Assembly: GCF_003732705.1 (NCBI RefSeq) | Contig: NZ_MOBR01000004.1 | Location: forward strand, 124,001 to 188,000 | Length of the DNA stretch: 64,000 nucleotides | From: Pseudomonas frederiksbergensis | GTDB lineage: Bacteria > Pseudomonadota > Gammaproteobacteria > Pseudomonadales > Pseudomonadaceae | Direction of reading: 5' to 3' | Shown: positions 1 to 8,910 of the stretch, piece after piece | Layout of the letters: the number at the start of each line of letters is the position of its first letter | How positions within the stretch are numbered: the first letter of the stretch is position 1 | Position numbers and translations under genes: made by a program | Notes under the pieces: model-generated | Told to the model about the DNA's origin: nothing | The model's input: only the letters and a program-made list of their open reading frames with translations | The model's database searches: none

Positions 1-1089
1 CATCGCACACTCCAGACCAATCAACCCCAGCGCCGCCCCTGGTGCGCGCATATCCAGCGGCGTGAATACGTCGAGGGGCACCAATTTGTAGGTCAGTTGC
101 ACGTTGTCACAGTGATAGAGCATGCCGCTCCACTCCACCACATGCTCGGTGAAATCCTCGAATCGCGAGGTCTGACCGATGGCGGTGTGCGCCACCGCGA
201 GCAAGCGCCCATTGGCCGCCGCGCCCAATTGCAGACGCTGCAAGGTGCGTGGCCGATAGCCGAAAGTGAACATCTGCTGGCGCGTCAGTGTCACGCGCAC
301 TGAACGCCTGAGATGCAGCGCGGCCATCACCGCCAGCGGCAGCTGATACTGCGGGCGCAAACCGGAACCGAAGGCTCCACCGACATACGCAGCGAAAATC
401 CTGACCTGCTCTTTCTCAAGGCCAAAGACCTTCTGCACGTAGGACTGACAATTCTGCGGGCCTTGGGTCTTGTCGTGGATGTGCAGACTGCCATCGGCCT
501 GGTACAGCACCGTACTGGCATGGGGCTCCATCGGGTTGTGGTGTTCAATCGGGGTGCTGTAGTTCAGATCCAGGCTGATGGCCGCGCCAGCGAACTCGGC
601 CTGAAAATTCCCACGGGGTTTGGGCGGTTCGGCGGGTGCCGGGTGGGCTTCGCCTTGCAGGCTTAACAGATTGGTCTGATGTTCCTCGACGTCGTACTCA
701 ATCTCTATCAACGAACCGGCATAGCGCGCCAGTTCAAGGTTATCGGCGACGACAAGTGCCAGCGGCTGGCCGCTGTACAACACGCGGTCGTTGTACAACG
801 GGCGAAACGGCGAGCCGTCCGCCGAGTCGGCGTCTTCATAGTCTTTGTCATAACTGGCGATTTTCGGGCGGTTGGTGTGATCGATCACGGCGACCACGCC
901 GGGTAGTGCGAGGGCTTTGGACACGTCAATGCTGATCACTCGAGCGCAGGCCACGCGACTGGAGACAACACTGCCGTGAAGCAGGCCGTCCTCGGGAAAC
1001 TCTCCGGCATAGCGCGCCTGGCCGGTGACTTTGAGATGACCGTCGACACGGTCCAGCGGTTGGCCCATCGGTTGGGTGAACGTATTCAT
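1..1089 (-). CDS. paoC: Aldehyde oxidoreductase molybdenum-binding subunit, 3' end outside window
   Basis: N-terminal 363 residues of a xanthine dehydrogenase/aldehyde oxidase family large subunit; the frame is open to the window edge, so the C-terminal half is missing here. The start MNTFTQPMGQPLDRVDG leads into the a/b hammerhead domain (about residues 15-125), followed by the first part of the molybdopterin domain with a GGAFGSG motif near residue 236. The subunit carries the Mo cofactor where aldehydes are oxidised to acids. Its ATG overlaps the stop of the FAD subunit gene by one base (TGATG), which indicates translational coupling in a paoA-paoB-paoC operon. The exact substrate cannot be read from the sequence. 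Confidence 0.88.
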   Translation of the reverse strand, partial: MNTFTQPMGQPLDRVDGHLKVTGQARYAGEFPEDGLLHGSVVSSRVACARVISIDVSKALALPGVVAVIDHTNRPKIASYDKDYEDADSADGSPFRPLYNDRVLYSGQPLALVVADNLELARYAGSLIEIEYDVEEHQTNLLSLQGEAHPAPAEPPKPRGNFQAEFAGAAISLDLNYSTPIEHHNPMEPHASTVLYQADGSLHIHDKTQGPQNCQSYVQKVFGLEKEQVRIFAAYVGGAFGSGLRPQYQLPLAVMAALHLRRSVRVTLTRQQMFTFGYRPRTLQRLQLGAAANGRLLAVAHTAIGQTSRFEDFTEHVVEWSGMLYHCDNVQLTYKLVPLDVFTPLDMRAPGAALGLIGLECAM

Positions 1090-2075
1090 CAGGCTTGCCC
1101 TCCCTGCGCGGCATCACTCAGAGCGCGGATGATCGCCCGGCGTGCCAGGGTGACTTTGAAAGCGTTGTGTTCGAGGGGCTGCGCGTTTTGCAACAAGGCG
1201 TCGGCGGCAGTGGTAAATGTTTCGCGGCTGGCCGCTTTGCCCACCAACCAGTTCTCCACAGCTTCGTCACGCCACGGCTTGTGGGCCACGCCGCCGAGGG
1301 CGAGACGTGCGTCGCAAATCACCGGCCCGGTAAAATCCAGTGCGGCGGCCACCGAAACCAGCGCAAACGCATAGGACGCCCGGTCGCGAATCTTCAGGTA
1401 ATGGCTGTGTTCGGCAAAACCGGTGGCGGGCAATTCAATGGCGGTGATCAGCTCATCGTCGGCCAATTGGTTGTCGCGCTCCGGGGCATCGCCCGGCAGA
1501 CGGTGAAAGTCGGCAAACTCGATGATCCTGGCGCCATTGCGACCTTGCACATGAACCACCGCTTCCAGAGCAGCCAGTGCCACGCACATATCGGAGGGAT
1601 GCGTGGCGACGCATTGCGCACTGGCGCCGAAGATCGCATGAATCCGGTTCAGTCCGTCCCGCGCCGGGCAACCGCTGCCGGGTTCGCGCTTGTTGCACGG
1701 CACATTGGCGTCATAGAAGTAATAGCAGCGCGTGCGTTGCAGCAGATTGCCGCCGGTACTTGCCATGTTGCGCAATTGCGGTGATGCGCCGGCCAGAATG
1801 GCTTGGGACAACAGTGGATAACGCTGCTCGATCAACGGGTGCCAGGCCAGGTCGGCGTTACTCACCAGCGCACCGATCATCAGCCCGCCCTTCGCCGTCT
1901 CTTTGACCTCACGCAACGGCAGTCCGGTGATGTCGATCAGATGCTCGGGCCGCGTAAGGTTTTCCTTCATCAAATCCAGAAGATTCGTACCGCCGGCAAT
2001 GAAGCGCGATGCGGGACCGGCGAGATGGACGGCGTCCTGCACCGAAGCTGGTTTGCTGTAGTGGAAAGGATTCAT
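1089..2075 (-). CDS. paoB: Aldehyde oxidoreductase FAD-binding subunit
   Basis: A 328-residue FAD-binding subunit of the xanthine dehydrogenase family. The motif RFIAGGTNLLDLMK (residues 24-37) is the FAD pyrophosphate loop of the PCMH/VAO fold. Cysteines 117, 127 and 136 (TRCYYF, VPCNK, SGCPA) resemble the insert that holds an extra 4Fe-4S cluster in PaoB-like proteins and that is absent from ordinary xanthine dehydrogenase medium subunits. The protein passes electrons from the Fe-S subunit to FAD. The start overlaps the paoA stop by four bases and the stop overlaps the paoC start, so the three subunits are coupled. Confidence 0.9.
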   Translation of the reverse strand: MNPFHYSKPASVQDAVHLAGPASRFIAGGTNLLDLMKENLTRPEHLIDITGLPLREVKETAKGGLMIGALVSNADLAWHPLIEQRYPLLSQAILAGASPQLRNMASTGGNLLQRTRCYYFYDANVPCNKREPGSGCPARDGLNRIHAIFGASAQCVATHPSDMCVALAALEAVVHVQGRNGARIIEFADFHRLPGDAPERDNQLADDELITAIELPATGFAEHSHYLKIRDRASYAFALVSVAAALDFTGPVICDARLALGGVAHKPWRDEAVENWLVGKAASRETFTTAADALLQNAQPLEHNAFKVTLARRAIIRALSDAAQGGQA

Positions 2076-2593
2076 TGACCACCTCCTTGCTGAGAAAGGG
2101 GCAAGGCTTCTTCAATGGCATCGCGAATATTGCTGTAGGCGCCGCAACGGCAGAGGTTGCCGCTCATCAGTTCCTTGATCTGCTCGATGTTCTGAGCGCG
2201 TCCCTCATTCGCCAACCCCACCGCCGAGCAAATCTGCCCCGGCGTGCAATAGCCGCATTGAAAGGCATCGTGCTTGATGAAGGCTTGCTGCATCGGGTGC
2301 AGCGCTTCACCGTCGGCCAGGCCTTCGATGGTGGTCAACTTGGCACCGTCGCACATCACCGCCAACGTCAGACAGGCATTTACCCGCTTACCGTTGAGCA
2401 ATACCGTGCACGCGCCACACTGACCGTGATCGCAGCCTTTTTTGGTACCGACCAGGTCCAGTTGCTCGCGCAGCAGGTCCAGCAACGTGGTCCACGGCAA
2501 GACCTCAAGCAGACGATCCTCGCCATTAAGGGTCAGGCGTAACGGATGACGGGTGAATAACGCCGGCGCAGCGTCGGGAGTGGTCGCGCTCAT
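2072..2593 (-). CDS. paoA: Aldehyde oxidoreductase 2Fe-2S subunit
   Basis: A 173-residue small subunit with two 2Fe-2S domains. The N-terminal plant-ferredoxin-type cluster uses Cys54, 59, 62 and 74 (CDHGQCGAC), and the C-terminal helical domain uses Cys113, 116, 148 and 150 (CGYC, CRC). The ATG at 2593 is preferred over an upstream in-frame start because GAGGTG lies five bases before it and the family homology begins there. E. coli PaoA is exported by a Tat signal, but no twin-arginine signal is visible here, so this version is probably cytoplasmic. It is the first gene of the operon and is divergent from the HigA-like regulator. Confidence 0.92.
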   Translation of the reverse strand: MSATTPDAAPALFTRHPLRLTLNGEDRLLEVLPWTTLLDLLREQLDLVGTKKGCDHGQCGACTVLLNGKRVNACLTLAVMCDGAKLTTIEGLADGEALHPMQQAFIKHDAFQCGYCTPGQICSAVGLANEGRAQNIEQIKELMSGNLCRCGAYSNIRDAIEEALPLSQQGGGQ

Positions 2594-2757
2594 AAACACC
2601 TCACGGTTGGTCGTACATTCGCGGCGTTTTGGCAAACCGCCGTCATAAGGGGTACGACTTCGGGGGTGGGATGGGCGTTCAAAGGAATTGATCTGTGGCG
2701 CAATACCACTCAAAGCACAAATGTGCCGACCAAGTGCGATACATAGATACCGCATCG

Positions 2758-2780
2758 AGTGTAATGTATCGCCTTACACT
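2758..2780. promoter_or_regulatory. Palindromic operator upstream of higA-like gene
   Basis: AGTGTAA and TTACACT form a perfect 7-bp inverted repeat separated by nine bases (TGTATCGCC). It lies between the divergent paoA and higA-like genes, about 40 bp before the latter. Its position and symmetry suit an autoregulatory site for an HTH dimer. Binding by the neighbouring regulator is inferred. Confidence 0.55.
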
Positions 2781-2818
2781 TTCCCGATGATTGACTATCA
2801 CTGACAGGAGGCAGGACC

Positions 2819-3106
2819 ATGCCCATGCACAACCCGCCACACCCTGGTGAAACGCTCTTGATGGATGTGTTGCCCGAAATTGGCATCAGCGTCACAGAAC
2901 TGGCCCGCCATCTCGGATTTGCGCGGCCACACCTTTCCAGGGTGCTGCATGGCCACGCACCGATCAGCCCAGACCTGGCGGTTCGTCTTGAACGAGCGGG
3001 CATCGGTAAGGCCCGGATGTGGCTGGGGGTTCAAACCGACTATGACCTCTGGCAGGCCGAACATCGTGAGCAACCGGCCATCGAGCCCATTGCCGTCCAC
3101 GCCTGA
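2819..3106 (+). CDS. HigA/VapI-family HTH regulator, no adjacent toxin
   Basis: A 95-residue XRE-type protein of the HigA antitoxin family. The N-terminus MPMHNPPHPGETL is the typical HigA opening and the helix-turn-helix spans about residues 24-45 (SVTELARHLGFARPHLSRVL). AGGAGG at 2806-2811 sits seven bases before the ATG. HigB toxin normally lies directly upstream on the same strand, but only about 225 bp separate this gene from divergent paoA and no HigB-like frame is complete there. It is therefore an orphan antitoxin or a solitary regulator, probably binding the palindrome at 2758-2780. Confidence 0.8.
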   Translation: MPMHNPPHPGETLLMDVLPEIGISVTELARHLGFARPHLSRVLHGHAPISPDLAVRLERAGIGKARMWLGVQTDYDLWQAEHREQPAIEPIAVHA

Positions 3107-3112
3107 TCGGTT

Positions 3113-3664
3113 CTAAGCCAACAACTCCCCCGCCACCGCCGCGCGCGTGGCTTTACCGCAGAGTTGTTCCACCAGCGCCAGCGCAAAGGGCAGCGCAGCA
3201 CCCGAACCTTGGGCGGTGATGCAGTTGCCATCGACCACCACCGGTTGATCGACGAAGGTGCAGCCTGACAATTGATGGCTGGCGGAAGGCAGGCAAGTCA
3301 TGCGCCGTTGACGCAACACACCAAAGGCTTGCAGCGCCAGGGCCGGGGCTTCGGCAATGCCGGCGAACAGGCGTCCGGCGGCGGCCTGGTCCTTGATCAA
3401 TTGCTCCAAGGGTTGATGCGCCGCCAGGTGTTGCGCGCCGATGGCACCGCCCGGCAGGGCAATCAGGTCGAACGGCTGGGCCAGCAGGTCCACCAGCATC
3501 GCGTCGGCGGTCAAACGGGTGCCGCGAGCACAGGTCAGCATGCGCCGGCCCTCAATGCTGGCCACCACCACTTCGACTTGCGCGCGGCGCAGCACGTCGA
3601 CCAGGGTCACGCATTGCAGGTCATCGATGCCCTCGGCGAGGGTAATCAGGGCTCTAAAGGTCAT
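3113..3664 (-). CDS. DJ-1/PfpI-family protein lacking catalytic Cys and Glu
   Basis: A 183-residue single-domain member of the DJ-1/YajL superfamily. The strand 'LIALPGG' (68-73) and the overall length fit the family. The nucleophile elbow, normally I-C-A-[AG]-P, reads I-A-E-A-P here, so Ala104 replaces the reactive cysteine. The glutamate equivalent to human DJ-1 Glu18 is Gln17 (IDDLQ). It is therefore unlikely to have glyoxalase or deglycase activity by the known mechanism. An in-frame GTG six bases upstream (3670) is an alternative start; the ATG was chosen. It converges on the higA-like gene with a very short gap. Confidence 0.82.
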   Translation of the reverse strand: MTFRALITLAEGIDDLQCVTLVDVLRRAQVEVVVASIEGRRMLTCARGTRLTADAMLVDLLAQPFDLIALPGGAIGAQHLAAHQPLEQLIKDQAAAGRLFAGIAEAPALALQAFGVLRQRRMTCLPSASHQLSGCTFVDQPVVVDGNCITAQGSGAALPFALALVEQLCGKATRAAVAGELLA

Positions 3665-3730
3665 GGGCACGGTCCACGGGATGATCCTTAAAGCGTAGTC
3701 ACCTTTAGTGTCCCTTGTTCGCGCAGGCCG

Positions 3731-4189
3731 TTACTTGATGTAAAGCTGCGTCGAAACCGCGTCGCCCCCGCCGTTGATCGACCGGTTACTGAAGGTGAAT
3801 GTCCCTTCCTGCCTGTCGCCCAGATCAAAGATGTACAACTTGCCGACAACCCTCGTCTGGGTGCTGGTGCATTGTGTCGGGTTGCCGTTGTCGTAGGCGC
3901 AGACATTGGTTTGCGCCCCGTTGAGATTGAAACCGTCGAGCTGGACGGTCGGCTTGCGGCCATACCCCATCTCCAGCACGTACACCTTGATGTTCGCCCC
4001 GCCGTGATTGCAGGTCGTCTGTGTTTGCCCGGCCGAGATGTTTTCAATGCCACACGCTGCCGACTGCACCTTGAGCACCTGGACGTTGCTCAACGGCGGT
4101 GCCGATGCCGCCATCACCGCCGGCACACTGGCCAGCAACGCGCAAAACAGACCCGCAGACCGCACGATATTGCCCTTGATGCTCACCAT
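3731..4189 (-). CDS. Secreted hypothetical protein
   Basis: A 152-residue protein of unknown function. An N-terminal signal peptide is clear: a Lys/Arg region, a hydrophobic stretch (AGLFCALLASVPAV) and a likely cleavage after AMA near residue 27. The mature part has four cysteines, which suggests disulfides in the periplasm, and a Gly/Asn-rich C-terminal half with likely beta structure. GGGGAGGGG just upstream supports the ATG at 4189; a longer in-frame extension to 4396 has no such support and runs into the region upstream of the permease. I do not recognise a family. Confidence 0.7.
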   Translation of the reverse strand: MVSIKGNIVRSAGLFCALLASVPAVMAASAPPLSNVQVLKVQSAACGIENISAGQTQTTCNHGGANIKVYVLEMGYGRKPTVQLDGFNLNGAQTNVCAYDNGNPTQCTSTQTRVVGKLYIFDLGDRQEGTFTFSNRSINGGGDAVSTQLYIK

Positions 4190-4394
4190 GACCCCTCCCC
4201 AAAACAGGCGCGCAGTATGGCTCAGTTCAACGAACGGCAAAACATCGCCGACGATCGCAGCCATTACCCCACGCTGCTGGTATGATGCGCGGCTTTTTCC
4301 GACCCACAGAAAATTCCCGGGTGCCTTGGGCAGTCTGTGCTTTGCTGTTGAGGTCGATACATTCACGGCGCACTGCGCGCCACGGGGAGCAGAC

Positions 4395-5690
4395 ATGCTG
4401 GAAAGGCTGTTTCAACTCAAGGCACACAACACCAACGTGCGCACCGAGATTCTTGCGGGCGTCACGACCTTCCTGGCCATGGCCTACATTCTGTTCGTCA
4501 ACCCGAGCATTCTCGGCGAGACCGGCATGGACAAGGGCGCGGTGTTTGTCGCCACGTGCCTGGCCGCGGCCTTCGGCTCGACGGTGATGGGCCTGATCGC
4601 CAACTACCCGATCGCCCTCGCGCCGGGCATGGGCCTGAACGCGTTCTTCACTTACACCGTGGTCCTGCACATGGGCCATACCTGGCAAGTGGCGCTGGGT
4701 GCAGTGTTCATTTCGGCCGTGTGCTTCTTCCTGTTGTCGATCTTCCGCATCCGTGAATGGATCATCAACAGCATCCCGCTGCCCCTGCGTTCGGCGATTG
4801 CCGCCGGTATCGGCCTGTTCCTGGCACTGATCGCCCTGCACAACGCCGGCATCGTGGTCAGCAATCCGGCGACCATGGTCGGCCTCGGTGACCTGAAACA
4901 ACCGGCACCGATCCTCGCGACCCTCGGTTTTGCCTTGATCGTCGCCCTCGAAGCCCTGAAGGTTCGCGGCGCGGTACTGATCGGCATTCTGGTGGTGACC
5001 ATTGTCTCGATCGCGCTGGGCTTCACCGCGTTCGGCGGCGTGATGTCGATGCCGCCATCGCTGGCCCCGACCTTCCTGCAACTGGACATCAAGGGCGCCC
5101 TGGACATCGGTCTGGTCAGCGTGATTTTCGCCTTCCTGTTCGTTGACCTGTTCGACAACTCCGGCACCCTGATCGGCGTCGCCAAGCGCGCCGGCCTGAT
5201 GGGCAAGGACGGCCATATGCCGAAAATGGGCCGGGCCCTGATCGCCGACAGCACCGCGGCCATGGCCGGTTCGCTGCTGGGCACCTCGACCACCACCAGC
5301 TACATCGAATCCGCTGCTGGTGTCAGTGCGGGTGGCCGCACCGGCCTGACCGCCGTCGTCGTGGCGATTCTGTTTTTGCTGGCGCTGTTCTTCTCGCCAT
5401 TGGCCGCCAGCGTTCCAGCGTTCGCCACCGCACCGGCGCTGCTGTTCGTCGCCGTGCTGATGACATCCGGCCTGGCCGAAATAGACTGGGACGACATCAC
5501 CGTGGCCGCACCGGTCGTGGTCACCGCCCTGGCCATGCCATTCACGTATTCCATCGCCAACGGCATCGCCTTCGGTTTCATTTCCTGGACCGTGATCAAG
5601 TTGCTGTCCGGCCGCGCCCGTGAGTTGAATCCGGCGCTGGTGATTCTGTCGATTCTGTTTGTGATCAAGTTGGGTTGGTTCAACGCATGA
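4395..5690 (+). CDS. NCS2-family purine permease (AzgA-like)
   Basis: A 431-residue inner-membrane protein with about 12-14 hydrophobic segments. The family landmarks [13 protein letters not shown] and [16 protein letters not shown] mark the AzgA branch of the nucleobase-cation symporter-2 family, which takes up adenine, guanine or hypoxanthine by proton symport. The start [22 protein letters not shown] is the usual N-terminus and is preceded by GGGGAG. A longer upstream frame is not needed. Its stop overlaps the trmA start (ATGA), so the two are co-transcribed. The exact substrate is not resolved by sequence. Confidence 0.9.
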   Translation: MLERLFQLKAHNTNVRTEILAGVTTFLAMAYILFVNPSILGETGMDKGAVFVATCLAAAFGSTVMGLIANYPIALAPGMGLNAFFTYTVVLHMGHTWQVALGAVFISAVCFFLLSIFRIREWIINSIPLPLRSAIAAGIGLFLALIALHNAGIVVSNPATMVGLGDLKQPAPILATLGFALIVALEALKVRGAVLIGILVVTIVSIALGFTAFGGVMSMPPSLAPTFLQLDIKGALDIGLVSVIFAFLFVDLFDNSGTLIGVAKRAGLMGKDGHMPKMGRALIADSTAAMAGSLLGTSTTTSYIESAAGVSAGGRTGLTAVVVAILFLLALFFSPLAASVPAFATAPALLFVAVLMTSGLAEIDWDDITVAAPVVVTALAMPFTYSIANGIAFGFISWTVIKLLSGRARELNPALVILSILFVIKLGWFNA

Positions 5691-6766
5691 CTTTTGATTC
5701 CCAGGCCTACGCCGTACAGCTCGAAGAAAAGGTCACGCGCTTGCGTGACCTGCTGGCCCCGTTCGGTGCGCCAGAACCTGAAGTGTTCGACTCACCACTG
5801 CAAAACTTTCGCCTGCGCGCGGAGTTTCGCCTGTGGCGCGAAGGCGGCGACCGTCACTACGCGATGTTTGCCCAGGATGACAAACGCACGCCGATCCTGA
5901 TCGAAGAGTTCCCGATCGCCAGCCTGCGCATCAATGAGCTGATGCCCAAGCTCAAAGCGGCGTGGCAAGCGAGCGCGGCACTGAGCCACAAGTTGTTCCA
6001 GGTGGAGTTTCTGACCACATTGGCCGGCGATGCGATGATCACCCTGTGCTATCACCGCCCGCTGGACGAGCACTGGCACACCGCGGCGTCGAAACTGGCG
6101 GCCGAGCTGAACGTCAGCATCATCGGTCGCTCCAAGGGCAAGCGCGACGTCATTGGCCAGGATTATGTCGTCGAGCAGATGGAAGTCGGCGGCCGCACCT
6201 TCAGCTACCGCCAACCCGAAGGCGCGTTCACCCAACCCAACGGCACCGTGAACCAGAAGATGCTCAACTGGGCTTACGACGCCATGGGTGATCGCACGGA
6301 CGATTTGCTGGAGCTGTATTGCGGCAACGGCAACTTCACCCTGCCCCTGGCCACCCGCGCGCGCAAAGCACTGGCCACCGAAATCAGCAAGAGCTCGGTC
6401 AACGCGGCGTTGAGCAACCTCAGCGAAAACGCTGTGGATAACGTCACCCTGGTGCGTCTGTCCGCCGAAGAGCTGACCGAAGCCTTGAACGAAGTGCGGC
6501 CGTTCCGTCGCCTGCACGGCATCGACCTCAAGAGCTACGAGTTCGGCAGCGTGTTCGTCGACCCGCCGCGCGCCGGCATGGACCCGGACACCTGTGAACT
6601 GACCCGACGCTTCGACAACATCCTGTACATCTCCTGCAACCCGGAAACCCTGGCGGCCAACATCGCCCAGTTGCACGACACCCATCGCATTACTCAATGC
6701 GCGATGTTTGACCAGTTTCCGTGGACCCATCACATGGAATCCGGGGTGCTGTTGACCCGGCGTTGA
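5687..6766 (+). CDS. trmA: tRNA (uracil-5-)-methyltransferase
   Basis: A 359-residue SAM-dependent enzyme making 5-methyluridine at position 54 of the tRNA T-loop. Motifs seen are [14 protein letters not shown] (SAM binding), [10 protein letters not shown], and the nucleophile in ISCNPETL (Cys317) with the general base Glu351 in HHMESG. Both fall seven positions earlier than in the E. coli enzyme (Cys324, Glu358). The ATG at 5687 overlaps the permease stop by four bases. A rho-independent terminator follows about 20 bp after the stop. Confidence 0.96.
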   Translation: MTFDSQAYAVQLEEKVTRLRDLLAPFGAPEPEVFDSPLQNFRLRAEFRLWREGGDRHYAMFAQDDKRTPILIEEFPIASLRINELMPKLKAAWQASAALSHKLFQVEFLTTLAGDAMITLCYHRPLDEHWHTAASKLAAELNVSIIGRSKGKRDVIGQDYVVEQMEVGGRTFSYRQPEGAFTQPNGTVNQKMLNWAYDAMGDRTDDLLELYCGNGNFTLPLATRARKALATEISKSSVNAALSNLSENAVDNVTLVRLSAEELTEALNEVRPFRRLHGIDLKSYEFGSVFVDPPRAGMDPDTCELTRRFDNILYISCNPETLAANIAQLHDTHRITQCAMFDQFPWTHHMESGVLLTRR

Positions 6767-6788
6767 TCGCAGATGCCAGTTACAAATC

Positions 6789-6812
6789 AGCCGTCTTGAT
6801 GACGGCTTTTTT
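6789..6812 (+). terminator. Rho-independent terminator after trmA
   Basis: The stem AGCCGTC/GACGGCT with a five-base loop is followed by a run of Ts. It ends the permease-trmA unit and sits just before the convergent DUF2442 gene. Confidence 0.88.
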
Positions 6813-6823
6813 GTGGGCGCTGT

Positions 6824-7270
6824 TTACTGGATGACTTCGACCTTGCGCGGGCGACCGCCCTTTTTACCGTTAGCCCGGGCAGCTTCAGCCTTCGCGGCGC
6901 TGCTTTGCCGACCATTGCGCGAGGAGATGACCGAAGCGGCCATATTCATCAGGGGCTTGCTGACGGAAATCATCCCGGCGATGGAGACGTGCAGGTCCTT
7001 TTCTTCATTGCACAGAGCAGTGCCGGAGAGGCCTACTTTCAGATCGGCATAATCCTTGGCTTCAAAACCATCAAATTCCGGGTAGTGCTTCACGGGCAGT
7101 AACACGCCAGTGCCATCTTCGAAGCGGACCGTAAGGCATCCCTCCTGAAACGTCACCGCTGTCGCCTGCAGGGCACTTCTATGGCGAATTTTCCCCCGCT
7201 CAATGGCCTCATCCAGTACTGCTTCAGTGACTGGCCGGTCTAACAGCATCTTTGCCCTAATCGTTTTCAT
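6824..7270 (-). CDS. DUF2442 protein with basic GKKGGRPRK tail
   Basis: A 148-residue protein of the DUF2442 family. The core (about residues 35-85) has the family pattern VRFEDGTGVLLPVKHYPEF. The C-terminal extension is Ala/Lys-rich and ends in GKKGGRPRK (135-143), which resembles an AT-hook and suggests DNA or RNA binding. The start overlaps the stop of the upstream DUF4160 gene by four bases. DUF4160/DUF2442 pairs recur in bacteria and have been considered toxin-antitoxin-like, but no biochemical role can be claimed. The basic tail would fit an autoregulating antitoxin; this is inference. Confidence 0.8.
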   Translation of the reverse strand: MKTIRAKMLLDRPVTEAVLDEAIERGKIRHRSALQATAVTFQEGCLTVRFEDGTGVLLPVKHYPEFDGFEAKDYADLKVGLSGTALCNEEKDLHVSIAGMISVSKPLMNMAASVISSRNGRQSSAAKAEAARANGKKGGRPRKVEVIQ

Positions 7271-7695
7271 AGTTCGATCTCCACACCCTCCGGCGCGCCC
7301 ATCAGGGCCAGTAGGGTCTTGTTCTTATCGGGCTCGTAACACGCTGAGCCAATTACGTAGGTTGTGCTTGTGATCCTTTTCATCACCACGACTTCGTTGT
7401 CCTGCGAATCCCAAAGCTGATTGTCGAGGCATGCCGTTTGCAACTTGTTCCACCAGATACTGCGTGCACGGCGCAGGTGTGCAGGTTGTCTGAGCCCGTG
7501 ACGCAAGCCCTCCAGCACGGCGCTAGGTGGCCGGCGTGACTGCTGAACAACATCCCAAAGCTCGACACTGTTGTGCCAAAAGCTGAACTTGAAACGCGCA
7601 CTCCATGTCCCACCGTCCACATGGGCATGCGGCGGGCAGTGTTCGTCACGCAAGTTGATCAACATCGGAAACCCTTTGTAGCTGAACAATCTCAT
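7267..7695 (-). CDS. DUF4160-domain protein
   Basis: A 142-residue protein. The N-terminal part carries the DUF4160 signature MLINLRDEHCPPHAHV (residues 11-26) with conserved histidines that could bind metal or nucleic acid. The protein is longer than most members (about 80-100 residues), with a C-terminal extension rich in Trp and Arg (RRARSIWWNKLQ). It is first in a two-gene unit with DUF2442 (ATGA overlap). Base composition is less extreme in third positions than in neighbours, which hints at horizontal acquisition. Function unknown. Confidence 0.75.
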   Translation of the reverse strand: MRLFSYKGFPMLINLRDEHCPPHAHVDGGTWSARFKFSFWHNSVELWDVVQQSRRPPSAVLEGLRHGLRQPAHLRRARSIWWNKLQTACLDNQLWDSQDNEVVVMKRITSTTYVIGSACYEPDKNKTLLALMGAPEGVEIEL

Positions 7696-7936
7696 ACCAA
7701 CCCATCCGTTAGGTTTAATAAGCCGTAAGGCTCAACATTCCTTGAAATTCCGATAACTGGCACTGACTCCCCAAATCAGCCACCTGAACTGAGCCTAGCC
7801 TTCGAGACCAAGCCTGCCCTGCCCACGATGCGGGAAAATGGTAAGCAATCCTTTCCTGGTAACAGGCTGTATTAATGCGCGGGCATTTGATAAATACAGT
7901 GTTCGATCTTCCATTTGATCCCCGGTGTAACCAATC

Positions 7937-8848
7937 ATGCAGCGACACTTCGACGATCTTCAGCTCGGCAGCATCGAGCTGTTTTGCCTCGCCGCCGAGG
8001 CGGGCAGCTTTACCGCCGCCGCGCTGGTGGCCGGGGTCACACCGGCGGCGGTCAGCCGTTCGGTGTCGCGCATGGAGGAACGCCTTGCCGTGCGGTTGTT
8101 CGCTCGCACCACCCGCAGCGTCAAGTTGACCGACAGTGGTCGTCGTTATTACGAGGAATGCCGTCAGGCGCTGGCGCAATTGGTTGAAGCGCAAAGGGAG
8201 GTCATGGGCCAGCAACAGGAACCGTCCGGCACCTTGCGTATCAGTATTCCTACGACCTATGCCCACCACCGGATCCTGCCGTTGCTGCCGGCGTTTCGTA
8301 TGCGGTTTCCGGCGGTGAAGGTCGAGACGCACATCAGCAATCGCAACATCGATTTCGTTGGCGAAGGCTATGACATGGCGATTCGCGTGCGGGCGATTCC
8401 GGATTCCGGTTTGATCGCGCGGCCATTGGAAGATGCGGCGCTGGTGATGATCGCCAGCCCCGATTATTTGAAACGTGCCGGCGTGCCGCAAACCCTGGAT
8501 GACCTGCAACACCACGAATGCATCCAGTACGAACTGCCCAGCAGCGGGCGGCGGATTGCCTGGTTGTTTAATGAGAACGGCGTGGAGCGGGAGATTCTGG
8601 CCGAAGGTAGCCTCAGTTGCTCCGATGATGTGCTGGGTGGCGTGACCCTGGCAAAACATGGCGCGGGGTTGTTTCAGACCTATCGTTTTATCGTCGAAAA
8701 CGAATTGGCCGATGGTTCGTTGGTGGAGGTGCTCAAGCCGTATGGCGGACGTTCGCGACCCTTCACCCTGCTCTATCCGCAGAGTCGGCATGTGCCGTTG
8801 CGGTTGCGGGCGTTTATTGATTTTCTGGTTGAGCATTTGCCGCGCTGA
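7937..8848 (+). CDS. LysR-family transcriptional regulator
   Basis: A 303-residue LysR regulator. The winged HTH covers about residues 10-65 (FTAAALVAGVTPAAVSRSVS) and the periplasmic-binding-protein-like effector domain follows from about 95 with GTLRISIPTTYAHHRILPLL. It reads toward aroQ and ends 140 bp before it, so it may regulate the quinate/shikimate genes; alternatively it is an unlinked regulator of the CrgA/YafC-like subgroup, which often controls a divergent gene. No divergent gene lies immediately upstream. Confidence 0.92.
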   Translation: MQRHFDDLQLGSIELFCLAAEAGSFTAAALVAGVTPAAVSRSVSRMEERLAVRLFARTTRSVKLTDSGRRYYEECRQALAQLVEAQREVMGQQQEPSGTLRISIPTTYAHHRILPLLPAFRMRFPAVKVETHISNRNIDFVGEGYDMAIRVRAIPDSGLIARPLEDAALVMIASPDYLKRAGVPQTLDDLQHHECIQYELPSSGRRIAWLFNENGVEREILAEGSLSCSDDVLGGVTLAKHGAGLFQTYRFIVENELADGSLVEVLKPYGGRSRPFTLLYPQSRHVPLRLRAFIDFLVEHLPR

Positions 8849-8910
8849 AAGTCGTAACCGTCCGATCACCGAACACAAAACACCGCCAAACCCTCTCTTC
8901 AATTGACCAA

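Noticed and set aside
2730..2804. Trace of a HigB toxin C-terminus (IDYH-stop) upstream of the HigA-like gene
   Set aside because: Only the last four residues resemble HigB; the frame above them does not match the toxin and contains the operator palindrome, so the likeness is probably chance.
3664..3670. A GTG start two codons upstream for the DJ-1-like protein
   Set aside because: The ATG at 3664 matches the family N-terminus; the upstream GTG cannot be excluded but is not needed.
7715..8902. A 395-codon frame opposite the LysR gene
   Set aside because: Low-complexity His/Arg/Gln composition; the LysR gene on the other strand is complete.
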